The notes under the pieces: model-generated | What the model saw: the letters and a program-made list of their open reading frames with translations, nothing else | Told to the model about the DNA's origin: nothing | Database searches by the model: none | Source of the DNA: Pelomonas sp. Root1217 | Lineage (GTDB): Bacteria > Pseudomonadota > Gammaproteobacteria > Burkholderiales > Burkholderiaceae_C | Direction: 5' to 3' | Length of the DNA: 48,667 bases | Assembly (NCBI RefSeq): GCF_001425705.1 | Contig: NZ_LMDC01000027.1 | Location: 510,322-558,988 of the forward strand | Made by a program: the position numbers and the translations under genes | In this document: one piece after another, positions 42,151 to 48,470 of the stretch | How positions within the stretch are numbered: the first letter of the stretch is position 1 | How the letters are laid out: each line of letters opens with the position of its first letter

Positions 42151-42445
42151 GAAGCCTCCGTAGTCATTGGCCAACGTGATGAACGTGCGGGCCGGCGCCT
42201 CGCGGTCGCCTCTTGCATGCTAAGAGGGCCCGGCACTTGGCTTGCTGTGACTTTTCACTGTTGCCTGGCCGACTTACCTGCACCGTCGATGTCTTGAGGC
42301 CGCCCAAGCCGGCTCGGTTTCCCATGGGAACGTTGGTTCGCTACGTTGATGCCCCTCGGACCTGACACTATGTCCAACGTTCTTCAGGTGCATCTGGGGA
42401 AAAGGCCTGCTACTGGACATAGTTTGGCGCGGGACATAGTTCCGC
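42151..42445. other. RIT right-end region
   Basis: It contains the promoter of the cargo operon, the palindrome GTTTCCCATGGGAAC (42317-42331), recombinase boxes CTATGTCC (42368-42375) and GGACATAG (42415-42422, 42432-42439), and the right terminal repeat. No gene is present. Confidence 0.7.
42415..42445 (-). repeat. RIT right terminal inverted repeat
   Basis: On the minus strand it begins GCGGAACTATGTCC and ends AACTATGTCC, matching the left end (37017-37047) at 28 of 31 positions. GTTCCGC at its outer edge is also the seven-base sequence shared with the target. Confidence 0.85.
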
Positions 42446-42931
42446 TTCATCTGCTGCAACGGGCTTGTCGTCGGAGACGTCGTCAAAGACATCCGCGTTC
42501 CGCACCGGGGCGACATTCAGGGCGAGGTCATCGAAGGCGCGGTCCGCATCCTCGAGGAGTTCAACACCGTGGAGGAACACGCCGAGGCCATGAAGGCTTT
42601 GCAGCTTCAGCCGCGCGAGCAGGTTGCGTTTGCCACATCGGCCCTCGCGCTGCGTTTCGGTGAAGGTCAGGACGGGGAGGGCGGTGTACATCGGCCGCCG
42701 CCGGTGACGGCCGAGCAGCTCATCCAGGCCCGGCGACCCGAAGATCTGGGCGCGAGCCTCTGGTCCACATTCCAGCGCGTGCAGGAGAACGTGATTCGCG
42801 GCGGGCAGCCGGGGCGCAATGCCCAAGGGCGCCGCATGCACACACGGCCGGTGCAAAGCATCGACCGAGGTGTGAGCCTCAACCGTGCACTCTGGATGCT
42901 CGCGGAGGAGATGCGCCGGCTCAAGGCTTGA
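42446..42931 (+). pseudogene. DUF932 gene, 3' part
   Basis: Continues in frame from 36996: FICCNGLVVGDVVKDIRVPH, GDIQGEVIEGAVRILEEFNT, AFATSALALRFG, then SIDRGVSLNRALWMLAEEMR to the stop at 42931. The first in-frame ATG after the junction (about 42590) would yield only the last third. No damage other than the insertion was seen, so precise excision would restore the gene. Confidence 0.9.
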
Positions 42932-42943
42932 GCGACGCACAGT

Positions 42944-42971
42944 GCGCTGGATTCGGCACTGAATCCAGCGC
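42944..42971. terminator. 11-bp perfect hairpin after the DUF932 gene
   Basis: GCGCTGGATTC, loop ggcact, then GAATCCAGCGC, 13 bp after the stop. There is no T-run, so it may be a Rho-type or attenuating structure rather than a classic terminator. The core GCTGGATTC/GAATCCAGC recurs at 47823-47847. Confidence 0.55.
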
Positions 42972-43042
42972 GCGAATCATGGCCGCAGCAACGAGCATCA
43001 GTTCCGGAAGGGCGGCCTCGTCAACCTCCGACGGAGTGCCTT

Positions 43043-43627
43043 ATGTCCACCTCAGGATCATCAACGTCTCAGGAAACTGGCAAGACCCGGTCCGTCAACG
43101 GAGCGGCCGAACAAGCCGCCCTAATATTCGGCGCGGGCGACCGCCTCGACCCCCCTGCAAACTCAATGAACAAGTCACCAGAAATGTCGATCCGAGCTCG
43201 AAGGGCTGGGTTGCCGCGCAGCGTCGAAGGGCTCGGCCTCAGTCAGCTGCAGCTTGCGCAGGTATCCGGCTATTTTGTGGAACGTCTGCAGGTCGTGCGA
43301 GAGCAGAGGATGGTTCTGTTGTCAGCACTGGCGTACGTCGTCTTCTTTTTGGCGTTCCCTGTTCTGGTTCCTCTCGACTACGACACTGTTGAAATGGGAC
43401 CGGTGCTGCGAATCATGGCCACCTGGGCGGGCCCCGTCATTGGTGTAGTTGGCATCGTGGCGCTGCTGCTCAAAGAAGCAAAGGGTCGGTTCATGGATCG
43501 CATCCTGGTCGACCTGCACCTGCCGGCGGCGGCGCAATCTGAAGTCGAGGCTGCCACTCGCACGGCGATCCGACGTGAGTGGGTCCGTCTCGGGTTCGCC
43601 TTGCGTCCAGGCCGCGGCGTCGAGTAA
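43043..43627 (+). CDS. two-helix membrane protein of unknown function
   Basis: ATG 43043 has GGAG at good spacing. The 194-residue product has a polar N-terminal ~95 residues. Two hydrophobic helices follow at about 92-112 (LLSALAYVVFFLAFPVLVPL) and 123-142 (MATWAGPVIGVVGIVALLL), then an amphipathic tail. No family was recognised. It lies between the plasmid-like DUF932 gene and a toxin-antitoxin pair. Confidence 0.65.
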   Translation: MSTSGSSTSQETGKTRSVNGAAEQAALIFGAGDRLDPPANSMNKSPEMSIRARRAGLPRSVEGLGLSQLQLAQVSGYFVERLQVVREQRMVLLSALAYVVFFLAFPVLVPLDYDTVEMGPVLRIMATWAGPVIGVVGIVALLLKEAKGRFMDRILVDLHLPAAAQSEVEAATRTAIRREWVRLGFALRPGRGVE

Positions 43628-43696
43628 CCCCGCTTCTGGTGTGCAGGGAACGGAGCAGTATGATGCGTCGCAACTGCAACGCATGGGACCTTCCCC

Positions 43697-43993
43697 ATGA
43701 AATCCGCCACTTTCCCTTCCCTACGTGTCGATCCGGAACTGCGCGAGGCCGCCGAGGGCGTGCTGCAAGAGGGCGAGACGCTCTCCAGCTTTATCGAAGG
43801 CGCTGTCCGCGAGACCATCGAGCGTCGCCGGACACGGGCGGAGTTCATCGCCCGCGGCCTGGCGTCACGCGAGGAGGCCAAGCGTACGGGTGTCTACATT
43901 TCTGCCGATGTGGTCCTCGCCGACCTTTCCGAAAGACTGGAGAAGGCACGCGCCGCTCTCGGCCAGAAGGGCGCCAAGAAGGCTCGTCCGTGA
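43697..43993 (+). CDS. antitoxin of a ParE/RelE-type pair (YlcI/YnfO-like)
   Basis: The 98-residue product begins KSATFPSLRVDPELREAAEG and LSSFIEGAVRETIERRRTR, a ribbon-helix-helix DNA-binding fold. An acidic/Lys-rich C-terminal part follows that would wrap the toxin. Its TGA overlaps the toxin's GTG start (GTGA). Such antitoxins neutralise the partner and repress their own promoter. Confidence 0.88.
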   Translation: MKSATFPSLRVDPELREAAEGVLQEGETLSSFIEGAVRETIERRRTRAEFIARGLASREEAKRTGVYISADVVLADLSERLEKARAALGQKGAKKARP

Positions 43994-44301
43994 GCTATGA
44001 GGTGCGCTTCACAGCGGCGGCTCGCGACGATCTAACCCGGCTGTACGACTACCTGTTGGACCGCTCGACGACGGTCGAGGAACTGGACGACGCCGAGCGA
44101 GCCCGGGCGGCAATCGACGACGGCTTCAGAAGCCTTTGCCGGGCGCCGTTCATCTATCGCAAGGCTGGCTCAGACCCGTTCTTACGTGAACTGTTGATTC
44201 CATTCGGTCGGCGCGGCTACGTCGTGCTGTTCGAGATCGAGGACGCGGCGACGGTGACCGTCTTGGCTGTTCGTCATCAACTTGAAGATGACTACCATTG
44301 A
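43990..44301 (+). CDS. ParE/RelE-superfamily toxin
   Basis: GTG 43990 overlaps the antitoxin stop. The 103-residue product shows the RelE/ParE fold: YEVRFTAAARDDLTRLYDYL, an intervening helix, and the beta sheet FLRELLIPFGRRGYVVLFEI with TVTVLAVRHQLEDDYH at the end. The C-terminal pattern is closer to ParE (gyrase inhibitor) than to the ribosome-dependent RelE, but this is not certain. It probably stabilises the plasmid-like region. Confidence 0.9.
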   Translation: MSYEVRFTAAARDDLTRLYDYLLDRSTTVEELDDAERARAAIDDGFRSLCRAPFIYRKAGSDPFLRELLIPFGRRGYVVLFEIEDAATVTVLAVRHQLEDDYH

Positions 44302-44328
44302 GTTGGCCAATCGTGAAGGAGATCCTTC

Positions 44329-44394
44329 ATGGACCTGATCCCATGGCTCAGCCACCAAGCAGTGTTGAAACACGTGCGCGCATGCCGGTTCTGA
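44329..44394 (+). CDS. 21-codon ORF coupled to the next gene
   Basis: ATG 44329 follows GGAG at seven-base spacing, inside the near-palindrome GAAGGAGATCCTTC. The peptide ends at TGA 44392-44394, and the next gene's ATG (44395) follows directly. The layout is that of a leader peptide or translational-coupling ORF. The peptide could also be the tail of a lost gene. Confidence 0.35.
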   Translation: MDLIPWLSHQAVLKHVRACRF

Positions 44395-44826
44395 ATGGGG
44401 TCGACAATGCGGCTTCCTAGGGCGGGCCTGCTGCGCAATATCGCCCTCGCCGCGGCGTTTGCGACCGGATGGCCGGTGGTGCTTGCGGCCCTGAATTTTC
44501 ATTTGGTCGGCAGTCCCAATTGGCTCTTGGGAGGTGCTGCTGGAGCTGCAATTGCTTGGGCCTGGACGCGTGCCGGGGGCCTCCGTGCTGTCTTGATCGG
44601 CTTGAGCCTCTTCTTGTTCATTGCCATTGCCGGTGGATGGATCCCGGTGCTTCAAGACGAGCAACAAGGATTTATGCAGGGGATGTCGCTCGGATTTCCG
44701 CTCGGGATCTTGCTCATCGGATGGCTCGAGCGACGCCGCACTCACGCGTGGCTGAAAGAGATGTGCCTGCTGCACGACGATCAGGCTGGCCTCGAATGGC
44801 TCGCGCGACATGTCCCGAAACAGTGA
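44395..44826 (+). CDS. membrane protein of unknown function, three to four helices
   Basis: The 143-residue product has hydrophobic segments at about 13-32 (NIALAAAFATGWPVVLAALN), 42-60 (WLLGGAAGAAIAWAWTRAG), 65-84 (VLIGLSLFLFIAIAGGWIPV) and 95-110 (MSLGFPLGILLIGWLE), then a soluble helical tail. ATG 44395 directly follows the stop of the 21-codon ORF; ATG 44407 is an alternative start. No family was recognised. Confidence 0.6.
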   Translation: MGSTMRLPRAGLLRNIALAAAFATGWPVVLAALNFHLVGSPNWLLGGAAGAAIAWAWTRAGGLRAVLIGLSLFLFIAIAGGWIPVLQDEQQGFMQGMSLGFPLGILLIGWLERRRTHAWLKEMCLLHDDQAGLEWLARHVPKQ

Positions 44827-44913
44827 GGACGCTGTGGCGGCTTGGCAGTTCGACCTGGTCGCAACGACCACCAATGGAGTTGTTGTGCAACGCGCGGCAA
44901 TCGCTGCCATTCC

Positions 44914-45240
44914 ATGAGCAAGACCTCCCGCCGGCTGAGCGTTTCCTTGACGGCCAACCCGGCTTTGTATGTGCCTCAGTTGCCTGCGGGCGGCGCGCTC
45001 GTCGGCGTCGTGAGGCGAGGGCTGGAGATTGGCGCGCTCGTACGGTGTCAGGACGGCAGCTACGTGAAGGTCAATGGCGACGTCATCGAGCTGCTCAACC
45101 CACATCACGTTAAAGCTGCGCTTGGCCGTGTGCGGCCGGCGCGGCTGCAGGGCCGTGCTCAGTGTGCGACAAGCCCGCCCGCTCCCTCCACAGCGCCGGT
45201 GGTGACCATCAAGCGCAGGCGCTATACCGTGCCGGCCTGA
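44914..45240 (+). CDS. 108-residue protein of plasmid/ICE-type region, unknown function
   Basis: From ATG 44914 the product has a beta-rich middle (GALVGVVRRGLEIGALVRCQ, DGSYVKVNGDVIELLN) and a Pro-rich, basic C-terminus ending KRRRYTVPA. No strong Shine-Dalgarno sequence precedes the ATG, so the start could lie upstream. No family was recognised. Confidence 0.5.
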   Translation: MSKTSRRLSVSLTANPALYVPQLPAGGALVGVVRRGLEIGALVRCQDGSYVKVNGDVIELLNPHHVKAALGRVRPARLQGRAQCATSPPAPSTAPVVTIKRRRYTVPA

Positions 45241-45700
45241 GCCGGGATCCTTCGCCAATTCGCGAAGTACACACTGAGTTCGGTCATACCTGACGACGTT
45301 TTGAGCTGGCTTCGGACATCTGCAATTGCTGTGGGATGCGGCCCGCCCGTGATCGAGGGACGCAGGCCTTTTGCCTTCACGCGGCGCGTGAAAGGCCCGC
45401 TTGGCGAACAGGCCGGCGCTGATGAGCTGCGCTGCGCGCCTTGCCGGCCAGATCGCCACCTCGGTCACCCGCCACGCCCGAAGCCGGGCCCCTTCTGAAT
45501 TGATCGCAGCGGCTCGACCGTCGCGCCAGCCGCTCCGCTTCGTGTCACGCCGGCCGCGAGGCCGCCGCTGCTGATGGGATGCGTGGTGCGCCTTCTCTGC
45601 AGGCGCTGCGCCAGGCGGAGCTGGCACATCGGCCGCGGACGCTGCGGCGCCGTGGGGGAAAGCAGTCGTATGCGCCTGACTATGTTTTATCCTGCCGGCC
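45241..45700. other. gene-free region holding repeat copy 2
   Basis: Contains the second copy of the ~290-bp repeat and little else. A 528-codon open frame on the minus strand crosses it but looks like an artefact of GC-rich DNA. Confidence 0.6.
45364..45655 (+). repeat. ~290-bp dispersed repeat, copy 2
   Basis: Diverged direct copy of 35541-35834. The left part forms a hairpin, TTCACGCGGCGCGTGAA, extended by GGCCTTT on one side and AAAGGCC on the other. Each copy lies immediately upstream of a plus-strand gene (here the one at 45701, there ssb after ~285 bp). Confidence 0.75.
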
Positions 45701-46051
45701 ATGGAGACCATCAAAGATGAGGCCGCGCTGAAGGCGGAGAAGGTCGCCAAGGCCATCACTGATCTCACCGAGCTGGTTCAGGCAGTGCTCGACTCTTTGC
45801 CATCTTCGAAACCCTGGCAGCGGCAGCTTCTGTTGTACTTGGCGGAAATTGATCGCCTCACGCAGATTTTGCGGCTGACAGTCTCGTTGAATCGAGCATC
45901 TACCGAGGTGAGCGAAGCGACCCAGCAACTTCGGCTAGCGCTTCGGGTCGCGCAGCGTTACGTTGGCACCGGCAGAGCTGACTCCGGCACCAAGGCGGCG
46001 ATCCTCCTAGCGAGCGAGTTGGGCCTCAGGATCGATTCGGCGCTGGGCTAG
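45701..46051 (+). CDS. 116-residue helical protein of unknown function
   Basis: The product is almost entirely helical, with heptad-like leucines (ITDLTELVQAVLDSL, LLLYLAEIDRLTQILRLTVS, TQQLRLALRVAQRY). It starts at ATG 45701, about 45 bp after repeat copy 2. It converges on the stb operon with 19 bp between its stop and the end of stbC. No family was recognised. Confidence 0.55.
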   Translation: METIKDEAALKAEKVAKAITDLTELVQAVLDSLPSSKPWQRQLLLYLAEIDRLTQILRLTVSLNRASTEVSEATQQLRLALRVAQRYVGTGRADSGTKAAILLASELGLRIDSALG

Positions 46052-46070
46052 GTTCGGTTGCGAGCCGTGA

Positions 46071-46508
46071 TCACGGCGTCAAGAGGTACCTCGTCAACGC
46101 GGCAGTTATCAGGGATGAGCTCGCGGCAGTTACTGCATGGGCCCACCACTGGCTTCTGAATCCGAACAGGAGCTTGAGCTGCCCGACAGCACGCGCCAGC
46201 TCGGTTCGGAACACCTGCTGCGCCGCCACTTGCATGGCGCTGGTCTGGGTTTCGGCCGTGCGCCGTGCCAGTTCCTGCGTTCGGCGCGCGATGTGTCGGA
46301 CGGCTTGCGTCTTCGCTGCCTCGGTGAGTGCAGCGATGCTGCTTTCCGCGTGGGCGGCCCTCGCGTCCGTGTCCGCGCAGGCGCGAGTGAGCGCATCGCA
46401 AGTCGCGTTCAGCGCGGGGACCAATGCGTCCACGCGGTCCAGCAGCGTGGAAACCTCGCCCATCAGTTCGGCGATCAGCGCTTCGCGTGCGCTGGATGGC
46501 TGGCTCAT
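46071..46508 (-). CDS. stbC: StbC-like plasmid stability protein
   Basis: ATG 46508 has GGAAGGA upstream. The 145-residue product is helical, Ala-rich, with a coiled-coil-like middle (TDARAAHAESSIAALTEAAK) and a C-terminal hydrophobic stretch (AHAVTAASSSLITAALTRYL). Size, order and position match StbC of R388-type stbABC operons, whose molecular role is poorly known. Assignment rests mainly on context. An in-frame GTG at 46526 would overlap the stbB stop. Confidence 0.65.
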   Translation of the reverse strand: MSQPSSAREALIAELMGEVSTLLDRVDALVPALNATCDALTRACADTDARAAHAESSIAALTEAAKTQAVRHIARRTQELARRTAETQTSAMQVAAQQVFRTELARAVGQLKLLFGFRSQWWAHAVTAASSSLITAALTRYLLTP

Positions 46509-46522
46509 CGCGTCCTTCCGTC

Positions 46523-47248
46523 TCACACTGCTGCAGACGTCCTCGGCCGGTCATCCAGGCGCAACGCAGCGAAGCAGTCGTCGAGCTCTGGGACGACGCC
46601 GGCGGCCAGCCTGCGAGCGGCCAGCCGTTGCGCCAACCTGATCTTCTCTGCCTGACCTTTGGCGGCCGCAATCAGCGCCTTGTAGTCGGTCTCGTCGGCC
46701 AGCAACGCGGACAGTTCCACGCCGGTTCGCCTGATGCGGCCGTAGATCTCATTGGCGCCAATGCGGCAGGCCGGATCCGCCTGGGCCACCGGGTGCGCGA
46801 CAAGGAAGGAGAGGATCGCGTCGAATACCTGCGCAAGATCCTCGCCGTCCTCCACCATGTTGAACAGCACTCGGACCTTGCACGCCGGCACACCGAGCTG
46901 AGCAAGCTCGACGAGGGTGGCGATGGTGTCCTGCTGCTGCTTGAGCGCGGCGACGGTCGGCACGATGAAGTGGTCGAAGTCGCCGTGGCTCCCTCGGTAG
47001 CGCTTCATCGAGGAAAGCAGCTCTTCGACGTTGCTGGCGCCAATGTCGACGATGACGTTGTCCGTGATTTGCAGATACTCCTGCAGCTCTGCGAACTGCC
47101 GCCCGCGCAGCGCCTGCTCCTCGCCTTCGTCGGCGTTGATGCTCTCGATCGTGATGACCTCGGCGTCGGGAATCCTTGGCTTCAGCAGGTGCTTGGCCAC
47201 GGTGGACTTGCCGACGTTGCCGGAGAAGTTGATCACAGCTACTTTCAT
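46523..47248 (-). CDS. stbB: StbB-like P-loop ATPase
   Basis: The 241-residue product starts MKVAVINFSGNVGKSTVAKH, a deviant Walker A of the ParA/MinD superfamily type. It continues VITIESINADEGEEQALRGR and NVIVDIGASNVEELLSSM (Walker B-like strand), with VRVLFNMVEDGEDL further on. This matches plasmid StbB of R388, which in that system is needed for conjugation and, with StbA, balances plasmid segregation and transfer. Its start overlaps the stbA stop (ATGA). Confidence 0.85.
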   Translation of the reverse strand: MKVAVINFSGNVGKSTVAKHLLKPRIPDAEVITIESINADEGEEQALRGRQFAELQEYLQITDNVIVDIGASNVEELLSSMKRYRGSHGDFDHFIVPTVAALKQQQDTIATLVELAQLGVPACKVRVLFNMVEDGEDLAQVFDAILSFLVAHPVAQADPACRIGANEIYGRIRRTGVELSALLADETDYKALIAAAKGQAEKIRLAQRLAARRLAAGVVPELDDCFAALRLDDRPRTSAAV

Positions 47249-47709
47249 CGCTTGTCCTTTCGAAGGAGCGGGTTGGAGTTGTGGGCCTCGAAGAACGCCT
47301 GGGCGACCTCTTTGCCGGACTGACGCAGTGCTGCGGCACTCGGCGCAACCGCCTGGGCAGAGGCGTCGACGGGCCGGCGCACAGCCGACGCCGGCAGGTC
47401 CGGCTGCGGCTTCGCGACGTCTCTGGGAGGCAGCCCATGCGCATGCCGCGCTGCTTCCCGCTGGACCGTGCTCCAGCTGACCACGATGCCGGCGTCCGCC
47501 AGCGACTCGCGAATGCTGTCGAGGGAGTAGCCCTCCGCGTGGAGCCGCTGGATCTCGTCGGCGAACCGCCGCGCCTTGCGCGACCGTTGGCCTGGTGGTT
47601 GCTTCGGCTGAAGGCGGGCGGGCGACGAAGCCTCTTCCGCGCGGCCATCGATGACATCCTGGACGCGCTCGCGGCTCGTTTGGTTCGGGTTCGGTTCACC
47701 TGGATTCAC
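47245..47709 (-). CDS. stbA: StbA-like DNA-binding protein
   Basis: The C-terminal-most in-frame start is GTG 47709, giving 154 residues close to R388 StbA (141). An ATG at 47976 is in frame, but the added part spans repeat DNA and looks non-coding. The helix-turn-helix region is FADEIQRLHAEGYSLDSIRE, then SLADAGIVVSWSTVQREAAR. The tail is Pro/Ala-rich. In R388, StbA binds tandem repeats upstream of its own gene. Here the phased array 47695-47792 lies exactly there, and it partly overlaps the first codons if GTG 47709 is right. Confidence 0.7.
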   Translation of the reverse strand: MNPGEPNPNQTSRERVQDVIDGRAEEASSPARLQPKQPPGQRSRKARRFADEIQRLHAEGYSLDSIRESLADAGIVVSWSTVQREAARHAHGLPPRDVAKPQPDLPASAVRRPVDASAQAVAPSAAALRQSGKEVAQAFFEAHNSNPLLRKDKR

Positions 47710-47792
47710 TTCTGACCCGCTTTCGACCCACTTCCTATTCACTTCGACCCGGTCTGGACCCGGAGGCGATTCACCTTGACCCGCCTGGACCC
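47695..47792 (-). repeat. helically phased GGGTC/GTGAA repeat array upstream of stbA
   Basis: Forward-strand GACCC occurs at 47714, 47725, 47746, 47757, 47778 and 47788, spacings of 11, 21, 11, 21 and 10. TTCAC lies at 47695, 47705, 47738 and 47770. The array can also be seen as three ~32-bp units, each with two GGGTC and one GTGAA on the minus strand. About 10.5-bp phasing puts all copies on one face of the helix. It is the likely StbA operator and centromere-like site. Confidence 0.65.
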
Positions 47793-47822
47793 ATATTCGG
47801 CGCTGAGCGCGCCGTTGACTGT

Positions 47823-47847
47823 GCTGGATTCGGGCCCTGAATCCAGC
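47823..47847. repeat. second copy of the GCTGGATTC hairpin
   Basis: GCTGGATTC, loop gggccct, GAATCCAGC: a perfect nine-base stem. The same stem occurs after the DUF932 gene (42944-42971). It lies upstream of the stbA operator array, 30 bp beyond the last GACCC. Confidence 0.55.
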
Positions 47848-48146
47848 GGCGTGAAGGCCTTGGATCAGCCCAATACTGGGTTCATTGGTGAGTGCAGGAT
47901 AGGCTGAGAGCTGGCATTTGGACGCCAGCCGCGGCAGCTTGCTGGCGGGTAGACGCCGGCGTCCGTACGACGTCAACAGGAGGCGGAATCGGCAAGTCAG
48001 CGACTGCGCCCGATGTCCTGTCGAGGTTTATTGAGGCCAAGGCTCCATGCGGCAACACTGAGGAAAAGAAGCCGAGTCCCGGATGCAGCTTCGTACTGGG
48101 TGATGCTGTGGATCGCACTGTCAAGAGCCGTCGATACCATCGTGAG
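47848..48146. other. stretch without convincing gene
   Basis: About 300 bp between the hairpin and the truncated gene at 48147. An in-frame extension of that gene to GTG 47892 exists, but its residue composition is not protein-like. No repeat or RNA was recognised. Confidence 0.4.
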
Positions 48147-48470
48147 ATGAATGAGGCTGACTTCCGGTACCAGCGGCAGATGCAAGAGATCTCGGTGCGG
48201 TTCGCCGCGATCGACCTGATCGTCAGCGCAACGAAGCCACGAAGCCTGCGCACCGAACTCGACAACGAGATGCTGTGGCTACAGCTGCGGATGATTGTCG
48301 AACTGGTGACGTTTGCCGGCATCACCGCAGACCAGCAGCGCTACGCAACGCTTCGCGCCGACGTACTCAAGAACCCAGACTACACACGCGACGGTAAGGT
48401 CAACAAGATTTTGCCGACCCTCGCGAGGATTTCGTGTCACTTCTGTATGCGTCCGCCCAAGTCACCTTGA
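48147..48470 (+). pseudogene. unknown protein truncated by an IS66-family element
   Basis: From ATG 48147 (MNEADFRYQRQMQEISVRFA) the frame encodes a helical, well-ordered protein: SLRTELDNEMLWLQLRMIVE, TADQQRYATLRADVLKNPDY. It then runs into the left end of the IS element at 48445, where the last residues (MRPPKSP) are element-encoded before the stop. The native C-terminus is therefore missing, and its length is unknown. No family was recognised. Confidence 0.6.

Larger units (their letters stand above)
36997..42445. mobile_element. RIT (recombinase-in-trio) element with cargo, inserted in a DUF932 gene
   Basis: Three adjacent, overlapping tyrosine-recombinase genes (37147-40330) define a RIT element. 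Terminal inverted repeats of 31 bp (37017-37047 and 42445-42415, 28 matches) each carry two CTATGTCC boxes 17 bp apart; further boxes are at 37098 and 42368. GTTCCGC is present at both junctions (36990-36996, 42439-42445) and once in the restored target. An extra 20 bp, an imperfect palindrome, lies outside the left repeat. Unusually, three minus-strand cargo genes (40471-42150) lie between the third recombinase and the right end. Boundaries may shift by seven bases because of the duplicated GTTCCGC. Confidence 0.9.

Noticed and set aside
44182..45768. 528-codon open frame on the minus strand
   Set aside because: It runs antisense across the toxin gene, two other genes and the dispersed repeat, with low-complexity Arg/His/Gln-rich residues; typical of GC-rich shadow frames.
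47710..47976. N-terminal extension of StbA from ATG 47976
   Set aside because: It crosses the phased repeat array and the GCTGGATTC hairpin; family length favours the shorter start.
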